64,000 nt of DNA from assembly GCA_001632435.1 (NCBI GenBank), contig KV424061.1, forward strand, positions 4,703-68,702. The letters are read 5' to 3'. Source of the stretch: Calocera cornea HHB12733 (lineage: Eukaryota > Basidiomycota > Dacrymycetes > Dacrymycetales > Dacrymycetaceae). Below are positions 12,030 to 21,141 of this stretch, piece after piece. Position numbers and translations under genes: made by a program. The notes beneath the pieces are model-generated. The model worked only from the letters and a program-made list of their open reading frames with translations. It was not told the origin of the DNA and made no database searches. The first letter of the stretch is position 1, and every line of letters begins with the position of its first letter.

Positions 12030-13224
12030 TCATATCAGGCCAGTGGTGACACGGACCAGCCACATCATTGCACCGCTGAGGACAGGAAGTGTGAGGTTGT
12101 CGTCTAGTCCACCAACATCTATCATAGTGCGGTCAGTACGCGGTACAGTCACGGACAAGGTACAAGACTTGCCTACAGCTTCCGCCAATCCAGCGATGAT
12201 CCCGACAAACGCGCATCCCCAGCCAGGACCAAACATGCCCAATGCGATAGCGACCCCAACAATGCCTCCCGCGAAGGTGCCGCCCAGGCTCTTCTTCCGC
12301 GCAATGGGTATGTACCCGAATAACGGGTTAGGGAGGAGTGGGCTGTAGGGTGACAGGCGGGAGGAGGAGCTGATGAGACGTCCAAAGACGGATGCGGCAG
12401 TGTCACACCATGACAATCTGGGACGGCAATGTCAACCAATATCCAGCAAGGAAAGAACAGACGACGTACATCAGAATGCTCGCCACAGCAATATCCCTCG
12501 GATAGAAGTACAGACATGTGATCGCCCCCAAACAATACCACACAGTCCCATTGATCTGTGTCTTTTCGCTCTCCCGCATGAACTTACCGAGTTGCTTCTC
12601 CCATATCTGCCGGACCCAAGGGATCTGGAACCGTAACAAATCACCCAATAGAATGATGCACATGAGGCCGAAGACGGCTTGAATGATGGGCATAAGGGAT
12701 TGATCTTCTGGCCACGAGAAGTAGAGCACGAGTGTGAGCGGACCTATTGAGGAGTGAAGTGTCTTGCGCGGTAGTTCGAGGTTGAGCGTCTTCCAGTGCT
12801 CCATTGATAACGAATTTGCTCGTGGCCGCATCGGTTTTCTCGGAACAGTCTTCTTAGATGGATCAGAGAGTGGAGCATTGACCCCGTTCGTCGGTGGTAC
12901 ATTTGATGTAGCAGGATGCTCTTCCTCTAGCGGTGAGGTGATCCCATTCGGAATAGCGACTCCATTGGCACCATTGCTCTTCACCGCAGATCCCTTCCTC
13001 TTCCTGGCCCCATTGGCAACTCTCGAGTTCCCGCTCATAACCCCGGTTCCACTCGACGACGTCGACGAAGCCTGTCTGAGCAGCGCAGGCCGTGACCGCC
13101 TGCGAGTAAGTGTTGGGCTTGGTGCTCTCGCGGGAGCGGGAGTCGAGCGAGGGTCGAGCGAGGTCGGACGGCGCGGTCGGAGATTGTACGGCGTCTGGGG
13201 TGGCTTCGTCGTCGCTGAGTGCAT
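12030..13224 (-). CDS. DGK1: CTP-dependent diacylglycerol kinase, DGK1-like
   Basis: Exon 1 (13224-12470) encodes a basic, Ser/Pro-rich N-terminus with an LRPRRPTS patch, then membrane helices (LTLVLYFSW, AVFGLMCIILLGDLLRF) and the hallmark YFYPRDIAVASILI. Exon 2 begins at 12417 with LSWCDTAASVFGR and continues through RKKSLGGTFAGGIVGV to GLAEAV. The final exon gives DVGGLDDNLTLPVLSG, the conserved C-terminus of yeast Dgk1. The enzyme phosphorylates diacylglycerol to phosphatidate with CTP at the ER and nuclear envelope. Before the last exon a 54-nt segment starts GCAAGT and ends ATAG. Removing it restores the family alignment, while retaining it keeps the frame open and inserts 18 residues. 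Confidence 0.9.
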
Positions 13225-14006
13225 GAAATAGGGTGTGTTAATGCGGACTTCAGGAACTGCTGTGTGGCAGGAGATAGGAGATGAAGGAGAGATGAAGAGG
13301 AGAAGTAGAGGCAGCAGGGGACGTGCGTGTGCCGGATAGGGATGCGATGCGTGTGTGGCGCTGCCGAAGCCGCCGTTAGGGCCAAAATAAGGTCCATTGT
13401 GGTTCCGCTATTTATTGTTGTGCGTGCAACATGTCATTCATTACACCGCTCGGGCGCCAGCCGCACACAACAGCGTCATCCCTCTTACTTTACCGACGTT
13501 GTTGTTAACAATGCTCTATGCGTCTCTCCTCTATTGCCTGATCAGTTGGACAACGTCGTCATGGTCACGAGCAGCCTGATTGCTTCGCACGTGTGTCGCG
13601 ACAATGCTTTGCCTGGGAGTTGTTCAGAGCTGCGGAATTCTTCGACAACCAATTACTGCCAAATGGTTCGCGTTGACGGTGCCATGATTGTGCCTACTTC
13701 TGGGAAGCTCAAGGAATTGGTGGCTGCTCGAGATTCCTATCATGCTGTTCTGTGCCGAAGCCGAGACCGCCCCAGTCTTTCTTAGGGTGCTTCTGATCCC
13801 CTCTGGGTTCACAGTTTCCCGATCTGGACAACTTTTGGCTTGGACAACTTTCGGCTCCCGCACGTGATTGGTGTGTCTCTGGCTGCTCTTTCACGTATCA
13901 CACCTGGCGTATAAGAACGCGCTCTCTTGGCAATCTCCTCTCTCAGCTTTCGTCCTGACCACCACCTCTGCTCACGCATATACTATACTATTTAACTAAT
14001 CCAACC
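13225..14006. other. Divergent promoter region between DGK1 and hydrophobin
   Basis: About 780 nt shared by two divergently transcribed genes. Apart from the TATA-like element near 13,910 I see no gene. Confidence 0.5.
13910..13917 (+). promoter_or_regulatory. TATA box of the hydrophobin gene
   Basis: TATAAGAA about 90 nt upstream of the hydrophobin ATG, followed by a pyrimidine-rich stretch (TCTCCTCTCTC) typical of strongly expressed fungal genes. Confidence 0.5.
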
Positions 14007-14630
14007 ATGCGCTCCTTTGCCATCCTCTCTGTCATCCTCTTCGCTGCATCCGCCTTCGCCATGCCAGCCATGCGCTTTCCGGTCGACCCTTCTGTAACAG
14101 GTTCGTCATGCTATCTCTCTGTCCGAGCATTGACCTGAGACGCTTCACACAGGCGAGCCTGTGGTTCCTGTATCGCCAGGTGGGTGCCACTGTTTCTGAT
14201 GTCCATGCAACGAGCTCATTGCACTTCCCAATAGCTGACCCGACGAACCCCTCGCCTCCAGGTCCGTCTCGCCTTATATACTGCTCAGACAGCTAGCTAT
14301 ATGCGTCATGATATAGCGGACCACGTCAAGCCGAATGCCCTCACTTCTAGGCAAGACGAGACCAAGGGCGACTGCAACGTCAGCGGCCAGTACTGCTGCG
14401 ACTCGCTCCTCTCCCACCAGTCCGCGTCGGCATCGGCCCTGACCGGCATGCTCTCCGCCCCCCTCTCGCTGCTGGGCGACCAATCCACCTACATGGGCCT
14501 CGGCTGCTCGCCCATCGCCCCGCTCCTGCAGGCCGGCGGTCAGTGCTCGACCAACCAGGTCTGCTGCAAGGGCTCGCAGACGTTCAACAATGGCCTACTC
14601 AACGTCGGCTGTTCCTCGGTGGCGGCTTAG
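14007..14630 (+). CDS. Class I hydrophobin
   Basis: The signal peptide MRSFAILSVILFAASAFA is followed by a short Pro-rich linker spread over two tiny exons (EPVVPVSP and DPTNPSPPG) and then the hydrophobin domain. Cysteine spacing is C-X6-CC-X35-C-X12-C-X5-CC-X14-C-X5, which fits class I. The protein self-assembles into amphipathic films on hyphae, spores and fruiting bodies. Three introns, all phase 1; the two small linker exons both begin inside a Gly or Ala codon, suggesting duplicated collagen-like units. The TATA element about 90 nt upstream supports this start. The small size and full set of eight Cys residues indicate an intact gene. Confidence 0.92.
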
Positions 14631-15109
14631 TGACTTCGTTCTTGTAGACGTGGAGCAGTAGAGAGGATGTATCACTACACTGTATCGCATACATGTACAT
14701 CACAACTATCATTTCGCACATTATCATCTCAGGGAGCCGAGACGTCAGCGAGTGCCAGTCCGTCTAGCGGTGCTTATTTAGCCTCGATACGGCGGACGAC
14801 CTAATCTTCCGGCCGCGTAGTTTCCTGTATGGGTCTCAGAGCAGCCATCGTCACATGCGCATACATCCGAGTCCACCCCTCGACCTGCTTCCCGATAGAC
14901 ATGCTCAGAGTCCGGCAATGCATTGACTACGAGTGACCAAGAGTGCCCATTGCCCCAGAGCTGTTGCATCATGATTATGCCATTGAAATGCTACAAAGGC
15001 GCCACGCCGTCGTGTCGTGCCAATAAGAGGAGTGCTTAGTGGTTGTCTACAGTACCGTACGTATCGGAATGCGCCGCGCGCATGGGCGGCCACGGCCAGC
15101 CATGATCGG
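14631..15109. other. Intergenic region between convergent hydrophobin and ABC1 kinase genes
   Basis: About 480 nt between two convergent genes; no recognisable coding sequence, presumably 3' UTRs and polyadenylation signals. Confidence 0.5.
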
Positions 15110-17508
15110 CTATCCCGAAAAGGCGTCCTGATCGAGCTCGATCCCCAGCTCGTCGCGGGCCATGCCCGTCAGCTGCTTCTGGAGCATCTCCTCGAACCCC
15201 TCGTCCTTGACGAGCCACTGTCGGAGCTTGCTGAGCAGGAAGGTGAAGTCTATGAGGAGGACGGTGAGGCGGAATGTCCAGACTTGGAGGGAGCGGCGGA
15301 GCCAGCCCATGAGCGCTTCGGGCGTGTTGGCGAGCGAGGTGAGGGAGAGGCGCGGGGAGGCGCTGGTGGGCACGGGATCGGGGCTGGAGGGCGCGGTCGC
15401 GAGCCCCGTCACGGCCCAGTGGGCGAGGATGTTGATCCTGTTTGAGGGGGAGCCGAGCGCCTGGTTGTTCGCTTGCATCATGCGCATGCAGCGGGTGATG
15501 AAGATGATCTCGCGGGGGATCAACTGCAGGCGCACACAAGCACAAGCACAAGCACATCAGCACATCAGCACCTCTGCCTAGCATTGGCACTTGGGGACGC
15601 ACCTGCTCGTTCTGCAGCATGGTCTTGAGCAGGAGCTTCACACTGCGCTCCTGCTCGAAGCGCGACATCTGGCTCTGCGGCTCCTCGACGCCCTCCTTCT
15701 TCTCCTGCTTGTTCCGCTTCAGCCGTGTCGGCCTCAACAAGGTCGCGGACGCTGGCTAGCCGTCAGCACCAGCACATATCACGCATCCTCCCTGCACCCA
15801 AATCCGACTCGCGACGAGCAACACGGCAAGGCGGGGAAGAGGGAGAGGGCGAGAGACGGGGAGCGAGAGACAGGGGCGCACCGAACATATCCGAGTTGCC
15901 GAAGCCCCACCCGCGCGCAATCTCGTCCACCGTCCGCGTGTCCATGGCGAACAGCGAGCGCCAGAGGAGGCTGTACTCGTGCCTGAACTTGTCGGGCAGG
16001 GGGATGTACAGGCCGTGGTCGAGCAGGATCTGCCGGGNNNNNNNNNNNNNNNNNNNNNNNNNNNNNNNNNNNNNNNNNNNNNNNNNNNNNNNNNNNNNNN
16101 NNNNNNNNNNNNNNNNNNNNNNNNNNNNNNNNNNNNNGTAGGGTGGGGAGGGGGAGGGGGGCTTACGATCTGCGGGTGGGTGGGGTGGAGCGGGTCCCGC
16201 CGGACTAGCACGTTGCCCGGGTGCGGGTCGCAGCTGTGCGCTCGATGAGCTGTATGCACCCTGCACTACCCGAGGATGGGACTCACTGGACCCATCCCCA
16301 CGAGAAGATCATGGCGGAGAAGGCATTGAGTGCGATGTCCATGGTCTCCTTCGGGCTGAGGCCCCACGCGGCCAGCTGATCCTTGTCGGTCAGCTTGGCG
16401 CCCTCGAAGAACTCGGCCGTGAGCACGCGCTTGCTCGACCACCGCGGGATGACCCGCGGGACGAGCACCTTGTCCCGCAGGGAGGGCTCGGCGAGGACGA
16501 GCGCGCGCGTGCGCGCCGCGTTGGCCGCTTCGTTCAGGAAGTCGGTCTCGCGCCGGATGTTGTCTGTTACGTCTGTGGGCGCGGTCAGCACACTGCGCTG
16601 TGGACGGGAAGAGGGGGGAACGGGGAGATGGGCCTCACAGTCGGCGATGAAGTAGCAGGGGATGTCGAAGAGCTTTTCGTAGACGTAGAGGAGGGCGCGG
16701 TAGGAGAAGAGGTCCCACTCGATCTGGACGGGTATTGCGGGCTTCTGGACCTGTGGAGCAGATGAGTTGACTAGGCCGGTGCGGTCCCAGGAGGCAACTC
16801 ACCTTTACAGCGACCCACTCGCCCGTCTCCCTCAGCTTGGCCCTGTGCACCTGTGCGATGCTCGCGCTGGCCATGGCCTTGCGCTCGAAGACGTCGAAGG
16901 CGACCTCTGGGTGCACGCCAAACTCGCGCTCAAACACGCGCACGACGTCCCGGTACGGGATCTGCGGGGCGGCGTCGAAGATGGTGGCGAAGGCCTCTCT
17001 GTACGGGCGCGGGAGGACGGCGGCCTGGATGGCGAGCGACTGGCCGAGCTTGATGAACCCGCCGCCGTTCTTTGTGCAGACGTAGTGCAGCCGCTGGGCG
17101 ACGCGCGCGTGCAGCGCGTCGATGTGGTCTACGTTCGAGGGGTTGAAGTTCAGCTTGTAGTCGGCGGCGATGAGCGCGCTGCGGGGTGGGGGAGCGGGAG
17201 TGCGTCAGCGTCTCTGTGCAAGGTGGTGTAGAGGGGAGGGGAGCGGACCCGTAGAAGAACGCCCGTGCCGTCCTGCCCAAGCTCTGCTCATACCACACAT
17301 TGTCGACGGCGACGACCCCCGCGCCGAGCGCTCCGAGGGCGCCGAGGGTGTACAGCAGCCGCCGGGGACGCCTTCTTGGGGGGGAGGCGGCGGCGGAGGA
17401 GGCGGCGGATCGGTGATGTGGATTGAGGGGTGGGGGCCGGGTGGGTGCGCGGGGGAGGGGGAGGGGATGGAGGGAGCGGAGTGCTGCTCGGGCGGGGAGG
17501 AGGGTCAT
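15110..17508 (-). CDS. Mitochondrial ABC1/ADCK-type atypical kinase (MCP2/CQD2-like)
   Basis: Spliced gene interrupted by an assembly gap. The N-terminus is Arg/Pro-rich (MTLLPARAALRSLHPL...), typical of a mitochondrial presequence, followed by a hydrophobic helix (LYTLGALGALGAGVVAV). ABC1 signatures follow in order: KNGGGFIKLGQ (KxGQ), the Ala-rich loop ASASIAQVHRA, VAVKV (ATP-binding Lys), RRETDFLNEAANA, the catalytic HCDPHPGNVLV and LLDHGLYIPLP. DHG in place of DFG is typical of the ADCK1/ADCK5/Mcp2 clade, which in yeast influences coenzyme Q distribution. The 3' exons encode helices up to LDQDAFSG. The ATG at 17508 was chosen because the sequence further upstream in this frame has no ATG. 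The gap falls between the HCDPHPGN and DHG exons. Confidence 0.85.
16038..16137. other. Assembly gap of 100 N
   Basis: Exactly 100 unknown bases, the conventional placeholder for a gap of unknown length. It starts just 5' (on the minus strand) of the exon encoding QILLDHGLY and is flanked by a G-rich run on the plus strand. The gap mainly replaces intron sequence and perhaps the first codons of that exon. Confidence 0.98.
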
Positions 17509-17943
17509 AGCGCCAGTCGTAGTCAGGAGCAGGACACGGTGTACCACCGCATGTGCCCAGCAGGTGTAGTAAAGAGGTCAGACGAGGGCAGAGAGCACAG
17601 AGCACAGTGCACAGGCCGCCAGTAAGCCGATGGGGGCTTCACGCAGACCGACGCTGCCAAATGCGGGGATCGCGAGCGATGCAATGACGACGCCGCTCCT
17701 GCCGGGCGCCCGCTCGGCTCCGACCGAGGTAGGGGAACGGGGCGCCGGAGCCGCAGCGCCGCGGTCCCTGAGGCCATTCATGAAATGGCGGCCGAGGCCC
17801 GTCCGTGCGCGAGTCTCTCCGGGGCAGCGCATACACTCGCATACTCCCGCCCTCCATCCCTTCCTTTTCTTATTGCTCTCCCCTCCTTTCCTTCCTTGCA
17901 CTCCTTGCACTGCTCTGTTGTACACCACCACCGCCTGCAGACG

Positions 17944-19918
17944 ATGAGCGGGATAAGCAAGGTCACAGCCGACAGGCACCAGCGCATCCTGCTCGAGCTC
18001 GCCCAGCTCCCGGGGAACGGTCCGTCCTCCTCCCTCCCCGTCCTCACACGCCCCGACGCCCATCGCTGACCCTCCTGCGCTCGCGGTGCATGCAGACATA
18101 TGCGCAGACTGCAAGGCCCGCCTCCCGCGCTGGGCATCCTGGAACCTCGGCATATTCCTCTGCGTGCAGTGCGCGAGCGTCCACCGCAAGATCGGCACGC
18201 ACGTCACAAAAGTGTGCGTCCCTCCTGCTGCTGCTGCTGCTGCGGTGCGGGGAGAGGACGCGGGTGCTGATAATGCGGCGGTAGGAAGAGCCTCACGCTG
18301 GATAGCTGGACGCGGGAGCAGGTCGACGTGCGTCCCCCCTCCCTCCCCCTCCCCATAGTCGCCCGCTCACACCCCCTTGCAGAGCATGAAATCAATGGGC
18401 AACCTCAAGTCGAACGCGTACTACAACGCGGACGAGCGGCGGCACCCGCCGCCGACCAACCTGGAGGACTCGGAGCGGGACGGCGAGCTCGAGAAGTACA
18501 TCCGCGCAAAGTACGAGTACAAGAAGTTCGTCGCGCCGCCCGGGAGCGCCGCGGCCGTGGAGGTCAAGAGGGCTAACGGGAGCTTGCCGCCCCCACCGCC
18601 GTTGCCCGCTAAGGAGGGTGCGGGCGGGAGGGGGCCGACGCCGGGGCCTAGGAGCCGCACCGCTCCCCTGCCCGCGATCCTGGCGAGCAAGCCCAGCCCC
18701 CCGCCCGTGCCGGCGAATGAGAGCCCAGCGCGCTTCTCCGCCTTCCCCCAGCAGCAGCAGCAGCAGCAGCAGCCGGGATCCCCAGGCCCAGGCATTCTCC
18801 AGCAAGGCCCGGGCCGGCCGCCGGTGTCGCCGGGAAGGCAGGTGCACTTCGCCCCTGCTCAGCAGCAGGGGACGCAGATGCACACGCAGATGCAGATGCA
18901 GATGCAGATGCCGCCTCGGTTTCCCCAGCAGCCGCCCACGCCCTCCGCGCTGCCCCCCACCAGCCCGCTGTACGGGGAGATGATGGCCCTCCAGACCGGC
19001 TCGCCGCTCCCCACGGCTGTGGGGATAGGCGGCATAGGCTCGACCTCCCTCCCTGGAAGCGGGGGGATGCCGGGCAACCCGTTCCACAACTTACAGCAGG
19101 CGCAGGGCCTAGGGCAAGGGCCCGGTTACCCCTCGCCCTTTGGCGGGATGCCGCGCAGCCCGGGCAGGAGCGTCTCCCTGCCTGTTGCGAGCCCGGGGGC
19201 GGGCGCGGGGGCGCTGGCCATGCAGCCTACCGGGATGGGGGTGGGGATGGGGGTGAACCCGTTCTTCGCCCAGCAACAAGCGCAGCAACAGCAGCAAGCG
19301 CAACAGAGTGCATTCCTGCACGCTACCTCGCCCACGGGCTACTCCCCCTTCGCCCAGTCCGCGCTCGGGGGCGTGGGCGTGCCAGTCTCCGTATCGCCCA
19401 TCAGCATCCCGACCCTGCAGCAGCAGCAAACAGGGTACTTCAACGCCCACGCCTCCCCGCAGTCGGCGGCCTATCTCTCCCCCTCGCCGTCGAGCAACTT
19501 CTTGCAGCAGCCGTCGCCCACCGGGTACCAACAACAACAGGGGACATCACCCTTCTCCGCTGCGTACGGCCCGGCGCCCGGGTCGTCGAGCTCGGCCTTT
19601 CAGCAGGCGTTCCAGCCCTCGCCATCTCCGTTCCAGCAGCAAATGCAGTCCTCGTCCCCCTTCCAACAACTGCAACAGCCCTCGTCCTCCCCCTTCCAGC
19701 CCACGCCCTACCCGAACCCGAACCCGAACCCGTCCACCCCCTCCTACGCGCCGCCCGCCAGCCCCTTCTCCCAGCTGTCTAGTAGCCCGTTTGGGCCGCA
19801 GCCGCAGCCGCAGCCGCAGATGCAGCCGGGGCAGGGACAGGGACAGGAGCAGGAGAACTTGGGCATGTTCGCGAACGGGATGATGCCCCGGCAGAGCACG
19901 AATCCGTTTCAGCGGTGA
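17944..19918 (+). CDS. ArfGAP with glutamine-rich NPF tail
   Basis: Small 5' exons encode the ArfGAP zinc finger: MSGISKVTADRHQRILLEL, then DICADCKARLPRWASWNLG, FLCVQCASVHRKIGTHVTKV (C-X2-C-X16-C-X2-C with the catalytic Arg near the third/fourth Cys) and SLTLDSWTREQVDSMKSMGN. The domain stimulates GTP hydrolysis on Arf proteins during vesicle budding. A long last exon (from about 18383) adds some 400 residues rich in Gln, Pro, Ser and Gly, with a CAG run coding eight Gln near 18,750. NPF motifs occur at NPFHNL, NPFFAQ and the very C-terminus TNPFQR, predicting binding to EH-domain endocytic adaptors. The nearest known relatives are fungal Gts1/SMAP-type ArfGAPs. Confidence 0.88.
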
Positions 19919-20201
19919 GGCGGGGTCGGGCTGGGCTGGGCTGGGGGAGGGTTATGGCAAGGAACTGGATGTGGTGGAAGCTGGAGGTGGAGGGGTGGGA
20001 GAAGCTGGATGTACTGGAGATGGAGACACGGAATACGATATGCGGATTGGGCGGGATGTGTGGGACGGGCCAGAGGTGCAGGCGGGACCGGAAGTGCAGG
20101 ATGACCAAGGAGCGGTGCTTATACCCGGCGGGACGGACTGAGGAGTGGAACGGGTGTTACTGTAGTCGTACGAACTGCGTGGAAAATGGGGCATGGTATC
20201 A
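19919..20201. other. Spacer between convergent ArfGAP and PEX39-like genes
   Basis: About 280 nt of G-rich sequence between two convergent stops; no coding evidence. Confidence 0.5.
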
Positions 20202-20945
20202 TTATGCGGTATCTTGCAGGGACGCTGGGTCTCCTGCGCTCGCTTGGATCGCCGCGGGGTCGGGGGCGGGGGCGGGGTTGGATGGTGGGGAGGCGGTCGT
20301 CTCCCAAGGCTTGCGCGGCGCTGGGAGGATGCTCTCGCTCGCTTGCCCTTCCTGCGGGGGCATGAGCAATCCGCGCTGCTGACATACCGAGCAATAGGAG
20401 GGAAAAGAGGGAAGGGACGGGACGGGAAGGGAAGGGAAGGGAAGGGCAAGGGACACACCAGCACGGTAGAGGGGACGACGTCGTTGTTGGGGATGAGGTG
20501 CGTCCGGTTCGTCTGGATGAGCTCTGCGAGCTGGGCGAAGGTCAGCGGGTACGGCGCGTCCCCTGCGGACGGGGGCGCCGCTTCGTGCGCTTCGTTCGCT
20601 TGGGGGTCGCTGTCGACCTGTATGCGCGGCCTGGAAGGGCAATGGGTTGCTGCCGCTGCTGGCGGGGCAGGGGCAGGGGGAGGGGCAGAGAGGTCGGAGT
20701 GGGAGAGGGCGAGGCCGGTCTTGCGGGAGAAGTAGAACCGCCTGGCCTGGTGCTCCAGGGCGGCTCTGTCCGCTGTGGGAGGGGCGGTGGAGAGGATGGA
20801 CTGGAGGCCTGCCTGCGGGCGGGGTTAGGGTCACTGCTGCTGTTGTGCTTGTCGGGAGTGCGGGTGCGGAGGGGCGACCCACCTGGAACTCTGCGTCGAG
20901 GGCGAACGGGTAGGCGAGGAAGGCCTGCGAGGGCGTGGGCGACAT
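20202..20945 (-). CDS. Small KPWE-motif protein, PEX39-like peroxisomal import factor
   Basis: Three exons (20945-20883, 20812-20459, 20378-20202) join in frame to about 197 residues. The protein starts MSPTPSQAFLAYPFALDAEFQ, has a helix AALEHQARRFYFSRKTGLAL, then a conserved-looking DAPYPLTFAQLAELIQTN...IPNNDVVPSTVL segment, and finally ILPAPRKPWETTASPP near the C-terminus. The combination of a TFAQLxELIQT...IP segment with a KPWE motif is what I recall for the fungal DUF5572/PEX39 family (yeast Yjr012c, human C6ORF226), which helps Pex7-dependent import of PTS2 proteins. The assignment rests on motif recall, not a search. The last intron offers two adjacent acceptors (CAGCAG), so one Gln may be optional. 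It is divergent from MRE11 with only 196 nt between starts. Confidence 0.7.
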   Translation of the reverse strand: MSPTPSQAFLAYPFALDAEFQVGRPSAPALPTSTTAAVTLTPPAGRPPVHPLHRPSHSGQSRPGAPGQAVLLLPQDRPRPLPLRPLCPSPCPCPASSGSNPLPFQAAHTGRQRPPSERSARSGAPVRRGRAVPADLRPARRAHPDEPDAPHPQQRRRPLYRAGVSLALPFPSLPVPSLPSFPSYCSVCQQRGLLMPPQEGQASESILPAPRKPWETTASPPSNPAPAPDPAAIQASAGDPASLQDTA

Positions 20946-21141
20946 CGGGTGCAGGACAGTACTAGTAGTTTATGTGGGCCAGCCTGAGTGACGGAGTGGC
21001 GAGGTAGGAGGAGCAGCCTGGGAGGCGATCGGGAGCGGCCGATCACGATCACGCGCGCGTCCCACCAAAAGGGACGCGTTCCAGTCATTCATTCATTGCA
21101 TTCCCCACGGTCTCCCCGCGCTCGCTCTGCACCTGCTCAAC
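20946..21141. promoter_or_regulatory. Bidirectional promoter of the PEX39-like gene and MRE11
   Basis: Only 196 nt separate the two divergent start codons, so both core promoters must lie here. It contains the palindromic-looking ATCACGATCACGCGCG stretch and no obvious TATA box. Confidence 0.5.

Noticed and set aside
18392..19537. Minus-strand frames opposite the ArfGAP tail
   Set aside because: Shadows of CAG/GGC-rich repeats on the coding strand.
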